In this document: positions 1-9,897 of the stretch, piece by piece
Layout of the letters: each line of letters starts with the position of its first letter
How positions within the stretch are numbered: the first letter of the stretch is position 1
DNA from: Zea mays
Lineage: Eukaryota > Streptophyta > Magnoliopsida > Poales > Poaceae
Direction of reading: 5' to 3'
DNA length: 64,000 bases
Assembly (NCBI RefSeq): GCF_902167145.1
Contig: NC_050101.1
Coordinates: 131,904,990-131,968,989 of the forward strand
Notes under the pieces: model-generated
The model's input: the letters and a program-made list of their open reading frames with translations, nothing else
Databases searched by the model: none
What the model was told of the DNA's origin: nothing
Position numbers and translations under genes: made by a program

Positions 1-287
1 ACCTCAATACGAGCGGGTGGTGGCGAGCCCTATGACCCATGGTACTCCTATGGTGGGTCGAGTCAGAGGTCGTCGAGACTTCCGGCTATGTTGGGGAAGT
101 CGATTGCCAAGGTAGACGGGGCTTACGAGGCCCTCACCATCTCTCCTTCTTTGTTGACGATGAAATCCAGAATCCTGAAGCGAATGGTCGTCCCAGGAGT
201 CCGGACCACACCATTGTCATTGCCAGCCATCCAGAACTTGGATGATCTCGTCGCGGAACACGCAAGCCCTCTACCTGGCACGCCAAA
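1..287 (-). mobile_element. Internal 5' region of a minus-strand Gypsy element
   Basis: This stretch lies between the left window edge and the inner end of the LTR at 288-1396. Read on the minus strand, the LTR end is followed at once by TTTGGCGTGCCAGGTAG (complement of 271-287), placed where a tRNA primer-binding site is expected. The element therefore runs leftward out of the window and only its leader and perhaps the gag start are present. No protein domain is recognisable in this short piece. Lineage is inferred only from LTR style. Confidence 0.55.
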
Positions 288-1396
288 TATCGGTGTTTCG
301 TACCTCACTCCGACAAGTAAATTTACTGTGCGCGTTCCGAGCTCTAGAGGGTGTGCGCGGAGAGCGCAAGATTTATATTGGTTCAGACAGAACGTCCCTA
401 CACTACTAACATTGTTGATGATCAAACTCGTAGTAGGGGTAACATGCAGTCGAAAGAGGGAGGAGAGCCTCCCAAATCTCTTATCGGGTAGAAGTGGATC
501 TTATAAGATGTAAGGTGGAGTCTTATATATGTCTTGGCATGGCGGGGCTCTGACCTCCTGGTCCTCGTTGGCCTAGTGGGTTCGTCTCCATCTAAAGGCG
601 TCCGGTCGTCTCCCCGCATGTCCTTCTTCTTTTGTCAATCAGTCGATCTTTCTCCGCCCCTTGCCCTAAGGCGACCCTCTCCCTTTTATAGGTCGGGAGA
701 GGGGTCGTCCATCGGTGTCTTCTCTAGGAAGGAGCCATAAGGCAGGGATAAAACCAGTGCTTTACCCCCCGGTGAGTCCAGCCATACTCGTAGGGCCCGG
801 GGCTATCTAGCTGTCGCTTATTTATCGTGATGGATGATGTGGGTGCGAAGATGGTCCTTAGCGCCATCATCTGGGCTACATCGATCCCTGGCTTCCGTAG
901 CCTTGGGCTCGGCACGGCCCATTGTGTAATGCCCTGTGAGAGGTCTGCACACTCAGACCTAGTCCTATAGGCCATAAGTGTGCCACAGGACAAGGGGCGC
1001 GTGGGTCATTAATGCGTCGCAGTCCGGGGATTAGTAGGTCATGAGTGCTATGCGACCCAAGGGGTCCATAGGTTATGAGTGGGAAGCGGAGTGGAGCCAT
1101 GCTGTGGCTCGGTGTCAGTCATGGTTAATGCCGCCAGTCATTTATGGCAGGTTAGTTCAGGGCCGCGTGTGGGATCCACTCGAGTGATTCACTTCCGACA
1201 CACCCATCCTCCCTTGTCAAGCTCTGCCACGCCCAACCCCGGGCTCGATGCCATGAGATTCGACCGTGGGTGGGTCCTTCCAGGGTTGGCGCACCTGCCT
1301 CTTTGAGTGACTAACGGGCCCCAACGATCAGGGGCTCTTTCCTGAGCGCGCTCACTGACCGGTGGGTCCTAGGATTTGGGGGTCATTCCCCCAACA
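288..1396 (-). repeat. 5' LTR of a minus-strand Gypsy element
   Basis: On the minus strand the repeat starts TGTTGGGGGAATGACC at 1396, a start common to several grass Gypsy families, and ends CGAAACACCGATA at 288. The canonical CA end has become TA. A primer-binding-site-like sequence follows directly. The length is 1109 bp. The partner LTR and coding region are outside the window. Short open frames on both strands inside it show no domain and are taken as chance. Confidence 0.6.
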
Positions 1397-1704
1397 ATAT
1401 TCGATACACGATAACCTATATTTACACCCGAAAAGATCTGTATTTGTATTCGTATCCGAAGGTATCCATTTTCGAATTCAAATCCGAATAAAAATTTGAA
1501 AAATATGGTTTTGATGATATCCGTCCGTATTCAATCCGATCACACCCCTAACAATCACTCTGCACAAGTGCCACACTGCCAAAAATGGATTCCTAGTGAT
1601 ATATTTTTATTAGGAAAAGTATTTTTATAAGATTAACTTAAGTTTTTACGAGGATTTGTAAATTTCATCTAGCAAACAACCACTATTGCCATGTTTAAAC
1701 AATA
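1397..1704. other. AT-rich spacer with a degenerate DNA-transposon-like end
   Basis: The part from about 1398 to 1553 repeats short words such as 'tatccgaa' and 'ttcgaa' and ends in GATCACACCCCTA. This resembles the subterminal sequence of small grass hAT-type elements, but I see no complete inverted-repeat pair or target duplication. The rest shows no gene. Confidence 0.25.
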
Positions 1705-1875
1705 CTCCCTCCATCCCCAATTAAAATTCATTTTGTCTTATTAATGGATTCATACAATAATTAATGTATATGTTCTATATATGTGTCTAGATTTATCATC
1801 ATCCATTTGAATATGGTCATAGAAATCAAGAGCTGCAATAACTAATATTTTTTAACTATTTTGGGACAGAGGGTG
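1705..1875. mobile_element. Stowaway-type MITE (Tc1/mariner)
   Basis: The element begins CTCCCTCCATCCCC and ends GGGACAGAGGGTG, an imperfect terminal inverted repeat of the well-known Stowaway pattern. It is flanked on both sides by the dinucleotide TA (1703-1704 and 1876-1877), the target duplication of Tc1/mariner elements. At 171 bp with no coding capacity it is a non-autonomous copy. Confidence 0.85.
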
Positions 1876-1877
1876 TA

Positions 1878-2199
1878 ACAAACAAATAAAATGAACTAGA
1901 TTAGAAGAAAAAATGTATTCTTCAACTTAACATAGACTCGAAAGTTTAGAAACATGTACTTAGGGAAATTATATCGACATGGGTGCTGATCTCAAGTAAT
2001 ATTATGTAATTTAATATGATTAGACAATATATACAATGACTGTTAACTCGCAATTCTTTAAAATGTTATAGTCAAAACTACAAATAAAATATTATGAGTT
2101 ATAAGATAACAACAACTCATATAATGATACAATAAATATATCGTGATCTTAAATTCTAGCATATATAAGATAATTATATTTCACAAAGTTGTGATCTCT
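1878..2199. other. AT-rich intergenic sequence
   Basis: I see no open frame with a recognisable domain and no repeat structure here. Confidence 0.5.
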
Positions 2200-2551
2200 C
2201 ACTATTAGAGAATGGGGCTTTCGTCCATCAATATTTGTTACTGTTGTTTCAAAATCAGTATTTATATAAGCATCAGTAGCAGTTTTAAATGTGGGGTCTA
2301 TATGGAGGACATTAGTATCAGTTGGTATATGTCAAGTCTTTATTACCGGTTAAAGATACCAACTGGTACTACTGTCACAAATATCTTTTATATCGGTTCT
2401 TGCATTGAACCGCTACTAATATTCAACTCTTTACTACCGGTTGAAAACACCAACCGATAGTTAAGATCCTCAAGCTGGCACAAAAAATAGGGACGCCTTT
2501 ATGATCGATTATTGGAAAGAATCGGTACTAAAAGACTATTTTCTATTCACG
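2200..2551. mobile_element. Degenerate CACTA-like non-autonomous element
   Basis: The left end reads CACTATTAGAGAATGG, close to the CACTA terminus, and the interior repeats subterminal motifs of the type 'taccggttgaaa' and 'atcggtacta' in both orientations, as CACTA elements do. The right end near 2541-2551 (TTTTCTATTCACG) is only a weak match to the expected inverted end, and I could not confirm a 3-bp target duplication. The 82-aa frame at 2212-2460 is treated as chance. Confidence 0.5.
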
Positions 2552-2590
2552 CTAGAAGTTTTGGATTTTGACCCAAATTAGTTTGGTTTC

Positions 2591-3283
2591 TGTCACACCA
2601 GGTTTTGGAAGGTAAACCGAATACGAACCATGTACGTGCTAGGATCAGAAATTCACGTACACAACGATTACATAATTGAACATCATCACACATTGCTCAA
2701 AATAATAGCGAAAATAAGTACTTTATTGCATCATGATGTCCAAAACATTCACAAAAGTGTTTATTACTAGAAGCCAAGTTTTAGCGGTAATTCTAAGTTA
2801 TTACCCAGATGACACTCCCCCAAGAGGAAATATCAGAAAACCATAATTATATTCATCACCATTAAGCATCATTATAAATGTATCCAGAGTATCTCTAATC
2901 AAAAGAGCTCACAAGGCTGTTCATGACCGTGAGAACGACTGATATATCAGTTTCTAACACTCTGCAGATGTTGCACACTTTACCCATGAACTGTAATTAC
3001 CTTTCTGCCCGAGGAGCGCTACTCCACATTGACCACTACATAGGTGATCTGGCAAGGTATCACTACGTAGCCTTTACAAAGATTCTCCTAGTGTGTAGTT
3101 GACTGTTAAGTTTCGCCAGTCGTACAAACATAGTACTCTCTAAGGTGGGTGACTAACAAAACCAAATAGAATGAACCTCGGCACCCACCCTTAGCAGAGA
3201 AATCACTATGCCACAACCTCCATTGACGGCACAACGACGAAGCAAACCACACCCCAAGTTTCTCCAATTAATCAGCTAAGGGA
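2591..3283 (-). repeat. Truncated Tekay/Del-type LTR, inverted
   Basis: This is the reverse complement of the last ~1 kb of the Tekay LTRs at 33210-36891 and 39161-42944. It starts TGTCACACC, the complement of their GGTGTGACA end, and follows them, with gaps, through the block that reads 'ggtgggtgccgaggttcat' in those LTRs. Similarity stops abruptly at about 3283 (after aatcagctaaggg). It is a fragment with no internal region attached. Confidence 0.8.
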
Positions 3284-3338
3284 TGTCACATTTAATAAAA
3301 GAAAATATGAGTTTGGATAAGATTATATATAACTAGAA

Positions 3339-3512
3339 ATATCATATTCCAACATATAGTGAGGATAACGTGAGGGAAGATGAGCGACCATAGACACGAG
3401 GAACAACGATTAAGAGGGCCGAAGGAATATCAGATTCCAACATATAGTGAGGTTAACGTGAGGGAAGATAAGCGACCCTAGACACGAGGAACAACGATTA
3501 AGAGGCCTGAAG
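3339..3512. repeat. Two-copy tandem repeat, 88-bp period
   Basis: A unit beginning ATATCATATTCCAACATA at 3339 recurs at 3427 with a handful of substitutions; both copies include 'agacacgaggaacaacga'. It is non-coding and lies between the LTR fragment and the hAT element. Confidence 0.8.
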
Positions 3513-3580
3513 GAGGGATGGAGGGAGTGGGGAGAGATGGCCGTGATGTGGTGGTGTATGGCCAAAATGTTGGTGGGCAC

Positions 3581-4075
3581 TATAGTTGCCTAAATGGACG
3601 GCCCGGCCTGGGCCCGTTAGGCCCGACAACTAATCGGGTTGTGGGCGACTGGCCCGCGTGCCGCAGCCGCGGCTCAGGCATGGCACGTCGGCCTGGTAGC
3701 CGTGTCGGTCCAGCCCGTTAATATGTCCACGCTGTCCCATTAAATCAAGAAAAATAGCAAATAACTGTGCGAGAGTGAGGTTTCGAACTCACGACCTCCT
3801 TCTTCAAGGTTGAAAACACTACATGAAGAAGGCTAGGTAAACCTATAGTGTATTTGATGTAAATAGTGAATATAAAATCTCTCTCTCTATATATATTTAT
3901 ATATATACTATGTTTTGTAAAATAAAAAATATAATCGTGCCGGGCCGGATTGGCACTGCGGGCCGAGGCAGCGGCCCAAGCACGACACGGCTGTCGTGCC
4001 GGGCCCGGCCCGACACTATTAATTGGGTCGTGCTTCGAGCCAGCCTGTTAGACATGACCCATTTGGCTATCTATA
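3581..4075. mobile_element. Non-autonomous hAT element with 8-bp target duplication
   Basis: The ends TATAGTTGCCTAAATGG and CCATTTGGCTATCTATA form an imperfect inverted repeat. The flanks 3573-3580 and 4076-4083 are both GTGGGCAC, a perfect 8-bp duplication as made by hAT transposases. The interior (495 bp in total) holds GC-rich arms with repeated 'gggcc' and 'cacgac' words next to each end and an AT-rich centre. There is no transposase frame. Confidence 0.88.
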
Positions 4076-4207
4076 GTGGGCACAGATAACGCGTCTGTCG
4101 ATGAATTTGTAAGACACGTTGAACGATTGAGCAATGAGGACGATTTTCTATGTTTTTGTTAATAGTAGAGAAGAGATAAGAATTATTAGGATAAATGCTA
4201 ATGTTAG

Positions 4208-4337
4208 GGTTACTTTGAAAACTTAAATTCCCTCCATGATTTTCGGTGACAATCCCCGGGAATTACGGAGGAGATTTAAGTTTTCAAACTCTTAATCTCC
4301 GGAAATTCTGGAGGAGATTTAAGTTTCCAAACTAGCC
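4208..4337. mobile_element. Small MITE with inverted ends
   Basis: The left arm (ggttactttgaaaacttaaa) and the complement of the right arm (ggctagtttggaaacttaaa) match apart from a few bases. The interior contains a second copy of the arm ('gagatttaagttttc'). Boundaries are approximate because I could not settle the target duplication. It has no coding capacity. Confidence 0.6.
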
Positions 4338-4584
4338 TATAATATAGTTTTTGTCTACATAATAATGCACATACCTATTTTCTAGTGAACATTATATTTT
4401 TAAAATTATGAACATAAAAAATTAGTTTAAAATATTAAGATTTTTCTAGCTGTGAAACCCTTGTGTGTGTTTGACAATTTTATCCCTTGTGGTACTTGGA
4501 GCGTGAGAGAAGACCAGACGGATGCCAATATGCCATCCATGACCGTTCCACTCATCTTCGGCACGCATGTCCAGCATGCCCCCG
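4338..4584. other. Distal upstream region of SRP9, separated by the MULE
   Basis: Because the MULE has a clean target duplication, this stretch and 9795-9897 were contiguous before insertion. It therefore represents the original sequence upstream of SRP9, now about 5.3 kb from the start codon. I see no unambiguous TATA box in it. Confidence 0.55.
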
Positions 4585-4593
4585 GTCGGGAAG
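4585..4593. repeat. 9-bp target-site duplication of the MULE (left)
   Basis: GTCGGGAAG here is identical to 9786-9794. Nine-base duplications are the hallmark of Mutator-superfamily insertion. Confidence 0.92.
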
Positions 4594-4888
4594 GAGCTTT
4601 TTGGAACTAAGGTATCACCAAGACTGGGCTTCTGAAAAATGGTATCTCGAACACCGTAATTGGAGTTTTAGTATTATAATCTGTTCAACTTCGGTTTTTT
4701 TGCTATCGGAGTGTGATTTCGCCTCACCGCAGTCGCTGTTACGGTAGTCCATCTCACTGCCTCGTTTCTTAGAACAGATCGACGCTGGACCTCCTCTCCC
4801 GATGCTCTTCTCTCCCGGCGCTGGAGCTCCTCTGTAGTCTTGTCCGACGGTGCTCCTCGGCGCTCCTCTCCCTGGTCCTCGACCCTGT
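4594..4888 (+). repeat. Left terminal inverted repeat of the MULE
   Basis: It matches the reverse complement of 9489-9785 with scattered substitutions and one short indel region near 4720-4750. Shared blocks include 'ttttgctatcggagtgtga' and 'ctctcccggcgctggagct'. In MULEs the TIR carries the promoter of the inward-reading gene. Confidence 0.88.
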
Positions 4889-5165
4889 CATCGCTGATTG
4901 GTTGGAGCTCCTGGCCCGACGGTCTTCTCTGCCCGAGCTCCCTCCCGGCGGCGAGTCGGTCCCGTTCATTACCGGCGGCACTCCCATCCATCTATTCCCC
5001 GTGCCTCGTCAGGTACGTGTTCCCTTATCTTCTTCTCCATTCCCATCCTCCCCCGAGCTATCATGTTTGCGCATGGCCACCCGCGCCCTGGTTGGCGAGC
5101 CTATCGGGTTACCACGGCCGTGCTGAACTTGAACTATCGCTCTCCACCCAGGCAGGTACTGCAAT

Positions 5166-7768
5166 GGACACTCCCGGCAGCAATGGAGATGTTGAGCACA
5201 ATGCGACAGATGCAAATTGGTTCCTCACCATTGAAGATGTTGAGCACTTGTTGATTGAGGCACCAGCCGCGCCTGAGGATATCAGTGCACCCCCTCCCAT
5301 TAATGTTGTAAAACAAGGTCATTCGGTAGCGGATTCGTCAACTTAAGGAAATTGTTTTGAGGGAATTTTACCGGATTTGCAATGGGAAGAAGGACCTCAA
5401 CATGTACCCAATGAGAGTGTTATGTACCACGAACTTGGATTAGCTGCCGAGGATGAATGAGAAAATAAAGAGAGAGGATGCTTGCAATCGTAGAGGTGAT
5501 GGAAATAATCTATATGAACTTGGTGGCGATGGTTCCACAGCTTTGCCTTGTGTTGATTTTTTGTAGCACGAGACCAGAGTTGTCTATGACTCTAATCATC
5601 TAGTGATGGAGGTTGGCAGCTTGTATACATCTATGACTGAATTTAGGCTGGCAATGAGACAACATGCCATAGACAAAGAGTTCGAGTTAGGTATTGAGGC
5701 TAGTACCCCGAAGAAATATAGAGGCTATTGTCGTGGAGGCGGCTGTCCTTGGAGCATAAATGCAAGAATTGAGAGGGATGGTTCGCCGACCATAATTGTA
5801 TGTTTTTCTATGTCAAGAACTTAACTTTTATTTATATTGTTGTGGCCTTCGAAGAAATCCAATGAGAGTGTTATTGTTGTTGCTATTTTTGTAGGTGACT
5901 GTGTTGAATGATCATCACACTTGTACTTCTAGTGGACGGAGGAGGACTAGCACACCAACAAGTGCTTGGGTTGCTTCCAAAGCTCTTCCTATTATTGTTA
6001 AGAAACCACATATTGGTGCTAAGGAATTACAAACTGCACTTCAAGATACCTACAAATGCACAATTGCGTATGACACAGTCTGGTATGGAAAAGAGAAAGC
6101 CTTGAAAGTCTTGTTTGGGACTTGGGAAGAGAGCTTTCAACTTTTGTACAGTTGGAAGGATGCAGTATTGCAGAAGTCACCTGATAGTGTCATTGAAATT
6201 GATGTTCGAGTAGAAGATGGTCGATTCTATTTCACACGCTTCTTTTGTGCTCTTGGACCATGTATCACAGGCTTCTTATAGGGTTGCAGACCTTACTTGA
6301 GTGTGGATTCTACTGCTTTGAATGGTCGATGGAATGGTCACCTACCATCTGCTACAGCAGTTGATGGGCACAATTCGATGTTCCCCGTTGCTTTTGGATT
6401 CTTCGAGTCTGAAATGGAGGACAATTGGAAATGGTTCATGTAGCAGTTACGGAAGGCCATTGGAGATCTTCCTGTACTAGCAGTTTGTTCTGATGCTTGC
6501 AAAGGTTTGACCAACACAATGAGGGATGTTTTTCCCAATGCAGAGAAAAGAGAGTGTTTCAAGCATCTAATGAACAACTTTGTCAAACAATTTCCTGGTT
6601 CTGAATATATGTACCCTGCTGCTAGGGCGTACAGGAAAGAAGTTTATGATATGTACATTGCGAACGTGAAACAGAACCCTGCCATCGCTGATTGGTTGGA
6701 TAAGTTTCATAGTTTATTGTGGTACCATAGTGGTTTTAACCCTAGCATCAAATGTGACTATGTGACGAATAACATTGCGGAGGTCTTCAACAACTGGATT
6801 AAGGACTACAAGGACCTTCCAGTATGCGACCTTGCTAACAAAATAAGGTTGATGATCATGCAACTTTTTTATAAGAGAAGGCGAATTGGACAGAGGTTAG
6901 AAGGAAAGATACTACCCTCCATCATAGCCCAACTAAATGCACGTACTCGAGGGCTCGGACACCTGGAAGTCATAAAAGGTGATGACTATGTTGCCGAGGT
7001 GAGAGACAACAATGACTGTGTTTCTAGATATGTGGTGAAGGCATATCTAAGAGAATGTTCATGCCTAGAGTGGCAACATACCGGGAAGCCTTGCCACCAT
7101 GCATTATGTCTAATAACTACACAACAATTCAGAGATGCGATAATGGAGGAGTTTGTTGATGATTACTACTCTGTAGAGATGTATATGAAAGCATACTCAA
7201 GATTGGTGGAGCCAATTGAGAACAAGTTGTTTTGGCCTAAGGTGGACTTTGCAAAAGAGGTTGGTGCACCCCTTGGTAAAAGAGGTGTCGGACGTCAAAG
7301 GAAAAATAGGATCAAGACTTGTCTCGAGGGTGGTAGCAGCAAGAAGAAGCCTTCAAATGACAACGAGAAAACAAACAAAGTAATTAGAGGAAAATTTAAG
7401 TGTCCAAATTGTGGGGAGTTAGGGCATAGGAAGAGCAGCTACAAGTGTCCCCTTAATGGTACAAAGAAAAGGTACTACGTAAACATCAAATTTCTTCGTA
7501 ACATTATTATTGTTTATCTAACTTATATCATCACAGGAAACGGAGGCCGAGGAAAAACATAACAAAGAAATGGTTTCCAACACCGCCAAAGGCTGATACT
7601 AATCATCAGCTTGTTGGCATGGAAACAACATCACAAGAACCTGTTAACAACATCCCTTCTTCCTCGCTGCCAATAATAGAAGAGGCTTCTACTGTTTAGC
7701 TGTCATCAAGCCAATGGTCACCACCTAGGAGACTTCGGACAGCTGTCAAAAAGAAGCTTACTCCGTAG
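5166..7768 (+). pseudogene. mudrA-type MULE transposase, broken
   Basis: The frame runs from the ATG at 5166 through a MuDR DNA-binding domain (5603-5797, ending CPWSINARI), an intron at 5798-5894, the DDE core (first Asp in LSVDSTALNG near 6305; second in CSDACKGL near 6490), a SWIM zinc finger (CSCLEWQHTGKPCHHA, near 7057-7104) and a CCHC knuckle (CPNCGELGH, near 7402). A second intron (7472-7536) leads to the C-terminal exon, which ends at 7768. A likely 5' UTR intron lies at about 5011-5151. In-frame stops occur at 5344-5346, 6279-6281, 6441-6443 and 7697-7699, and the part between the N-terminal frame and 5603 is also interrupted. The family encodes the enzyme that cuts at MULE TIRs. The domains are clear and the loss of function is equally clear. 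Confidence 0.9.
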
Positions 7769-7825
7769 AAGATCTGTTTCTGAGTAGCAGCTTAAGTTCT
7801 ATGAACAATTTATATGTATTTGGCA

Positions 7826-7950
7826 GTACCAGTTTCTGTGAACAATGTCTAAGAATCCTGGCAGTAGCAGTTTCTGTGAACAATGTCTATGAATCCTGGC
7901 AGTAGCAGTTTCTGTGAACAATTTTTGTTTCTGTGAACAATTTCTATTTG
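7826..7950. repeat. 38-bp tandem repeat in the MULE, about 2.5 copies
   Basis: A unit starting ggcagtaccagtttctgtg, with length 38 bp, is repeated at 7859 and 7897. Partial copies recur near 8312 and 8361. It lies in the intergenic space between the two convergent MULE genes. Confidence 0.75.
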
Positions 7951-8800
7951 CAAGTTAATGATTTGCATGAAATAAGAAAGTTCTCTATATTAATGTATCA
8001 AGAGTAGGAAAAGTATGATGGCATGTGAGTATTTGGATTTGTTGGTGCTCATTACCCTTCTTCAGCAATAGAAGGCGTGGGGAGAGGTTTCAGCGACAGA
8101 AATGCCTGACTAGTTGATTGATCTTCTGGATCTGAATGCTGATGATTTGCTTCAAAGGCTTCGTCTTATGTAGTCATGTCATTTGTGGAGTCTGCTGACC
8201 CATCAGACTCTGGATTTTGTAACACGAACTTTGATATGCTTCCAAAAAAATGGGTAACCTTACATAAGTGTTTAGACGGTTTAGTGGTGTTCTGCTCTTT
8301 TCTTATTTCCTGGTAGTAGCAGTTTCTGTGAACCAAACAGAAACAACTGGGGACATCACGGCTGGCAGTAGCAGTTACTGTTTTGCTAGCTCAAGGGGGC
8401 TCTTCTACTTTAGAAAATCCTTCTGATTTATACAGCCAATCAGCAGATGTTTCTATGAACACATGGAAAACAATTCAACATAGGGATAGCAATTGAACAC
8501 AGGGATAGCTCATTGAACTGGGCACACATAGTTGAAGATACATCATGAACTACAAGTTGAAGATACATTATGGCCAAAACAATCATGGCCGAAACAAAGT
8601 TGAACTAAAAATACATCATGAACCACAAGTCTCACAAAATACATTGCCCATAGAATACTACATCAAATTAATACATGGCTATTGTCGAGGAGGCAACTCT
8701 ATCACAAACAAATAGCTCAGATAGGCTCGTTCATATGTGATAAACGACGATCATTGATCTCATCCGAGTCAAAAGAAGAGTTGTCTTCATCCGAACCACA
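7951..8800. other. MULE convergent intergenic region
   Basis: This space between the 3' ends of the transposase and the minus-strand gene shows no long frame. It holds partial copies of the 38-bp repeat and, at 8500-8620, short repeats of 'aagatacat(c/t)atg(a/g)'. The 3' UTRs of both genes presumably lie here. Confidence 0.5.
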
Positions 8801-9384
8801 CTACTCAGTACAATCACAATGAACATCAGATTTGAAATCATCGTAGATTCCAAGGGCTTCGTAATCCTCAAGTAGAGGTTGCGGACCAATAAGAACTTCC
8901 TCCAAATCCCCGCTCATAGTGTCTAGACCTTTTGCAATTTCAGTAACATCACTCGTGGCATTAACCAGGCAATTCTTGTGCACCATATCTAAATACTCAG
9001 GCACATGATTGCGGCCGCTCAACCTCCTCAACTCATCGGCAGATGATTGCATCTGTCTAATGGCGTCTAAAAGACCATCCCAAACTCGATTATATCTCTG
9101 CGCCTACAACCAAATGAATAATGAGATTCAATAACACATTATAGTATTGACTGTTACTATTTAATGTTATTTACACTAAAACATACTGGATCATGTGTCC
9201 TACATAATCGATGGCGCGGACGTAATCTACTAGTGCCATAATCAATGTTGCTCGTGTCGACGATGCCTGTGCGCCTACTCCCATCAATCAGCCTAGTCCC
9301 ATTTGCAGCTTCTGCGACATCTTTGCGTGTGCCGGCCCTAGCAGGTCCTGATCTGATAGGAGTGGATCTTGGAGATTTCTCCAT
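8801..9384 (-). CDS. Second MULE gene: two-exon, 166-aa protein of unknown function
   Basis: Exon 1 (9384 down to 9187, 66 codons) starts MEKSPRSTPIRSG and ends ...CRTHDP. The intron has a GTATGT donor and a TTTGGTTGTAG acceptor. Exon 2 (9103 down to 8801, 100 codons plus stop) begins AQRYNRVWDGLLDAIRQMQ and ends DVHCDCTE. The junction keeps phase 0, both exons are open throughout, and the ATG lies 105 bp inside the right TIR, where a TIR promoter could drive it. The N-terminal third is basic and rich in Arg, Ser and Gly; exon 2 is acidic and predicted mostly helical. I do not recognise the family. It occupies the position of mudrB in MuDR, but I see no sequence reason to call it MURB. It could equally be a captured host gene piece. 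Confidence 0.62.
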
Positions 9385-9488
9385 GGCCGCGGGGAAGCAA
9401 CCTACAACGGGGGTCGTTGGGAATGGGAAGAGAACAGGGGCACCAGAGAGGATAGAGCGCTCGAGAGGATACCTAGGCAGGGAAGGAG

Positions 9489-9785
9489 ACAGGGCCGAGG
9501 ACCAGGGAGAGGAGCGCCGTCGGATAAGACCACAGAGGAGCTCCAGCGCCGGGAGAGAAGAGCGTCGGGAGAGGAGCTCCAGCGCCGATCCGTTCTAAGA
9601 AACGGGGCAATAAGATGGACTGCCATAACAACGCGTACTAGTAGCTGGACATCGGCTAAATCACACTCCGATAGCAAAAAACCAATGTTGAACGGATTAT
9701 AATAATAAAACTCCAATTACAATGTTCAGGATACTATTTTTTAGAAGCCCAGTCTTGTCTTGATGATACCTGGTTCAAAAAGCTC
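9489..9785 (-). repeat. Right terminal inverted repeat of the MULE
   Basis: It is the partner of 4594-4888. Its outer end is 112 bp from the SRP9 start codon, so any promoter activity in this TIR could affect SRP9 as well as the minus-strand MULE gene. Confidence 0.88.
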
Positions 9786-9794
9786 GTCGGGAAG
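9786..9794. repeat. 9-bp target-site duplication of the MULE (right)
   Basis: GTCGGGAAG is identical to 4585-4593 and directly abuts the terminal CAAAAAGCTC of the element. Confidence 0.92.
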
Positions 9795-9805
9795 AGGAGC
9801 AAAAC

Positions 9806-9813
9806 AAACCCTA
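9806..9813 (+). promoter_or_regulatory. telo-box-like motif upstream of SRP9
   Basis: AAACCCTA sits 84 bp before the SRP9 ATG. This motif is known from promoters and leaders of plant genes for the translation machinery. It is short, so chance occurrence is possible. It remains on the gene side of the MULE insertion. Confidence 0.45.
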
Positions 9814-9897
9814 TCTAAACCGCGGCGGACTCTTCGTCCAGCAAGGTTTCCCATCCAGATCCGGCCACGCCACTTGCTCCTCTTCTCCGCCACACCG

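Larger units (their letters stand above)
4594..9785 (+). mobile_element. Mutator-like element (MULE), 5.2 kb
   Basis: The element begins GAGCTTTTTGGAACT and ends GGTTCAAAAAGCTC, with terminal inverted repeats of about 295 bp (4594-4888 and 9489-9785) and a perfect 9-bp target duplication. It carries a mudrA-type transposase on the plus strand, now broken, and a two-exon gene on the minus strand that converges on it. This two-gene convergent layout, one gene reading inward from each TIR, is the layout of maize MuDR. The insertion lies 112 bp upstream of the SRP9 start codon. Because the transposase has several in-frame stops, this copy could move only with help from another element. Confidence 0.92.

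Noticed and set aside
3770..3810. B-box-like 'ggtttcgaactcacgacc' suggesting a tRNA or SINE
   Set aside because: No A box or cloverleaf at the proper distance, and the sequence is interior to a hAT element with its own ends and target duplication.
4674..5300. Overlapping frames of Arg/Ser/Pro-rich proteins on both strands
   Set aside because: They lie in the GC-rich MULE TIR and leader. The transposase start is better placed at 5166, and the same pattern appears in the right TIR.
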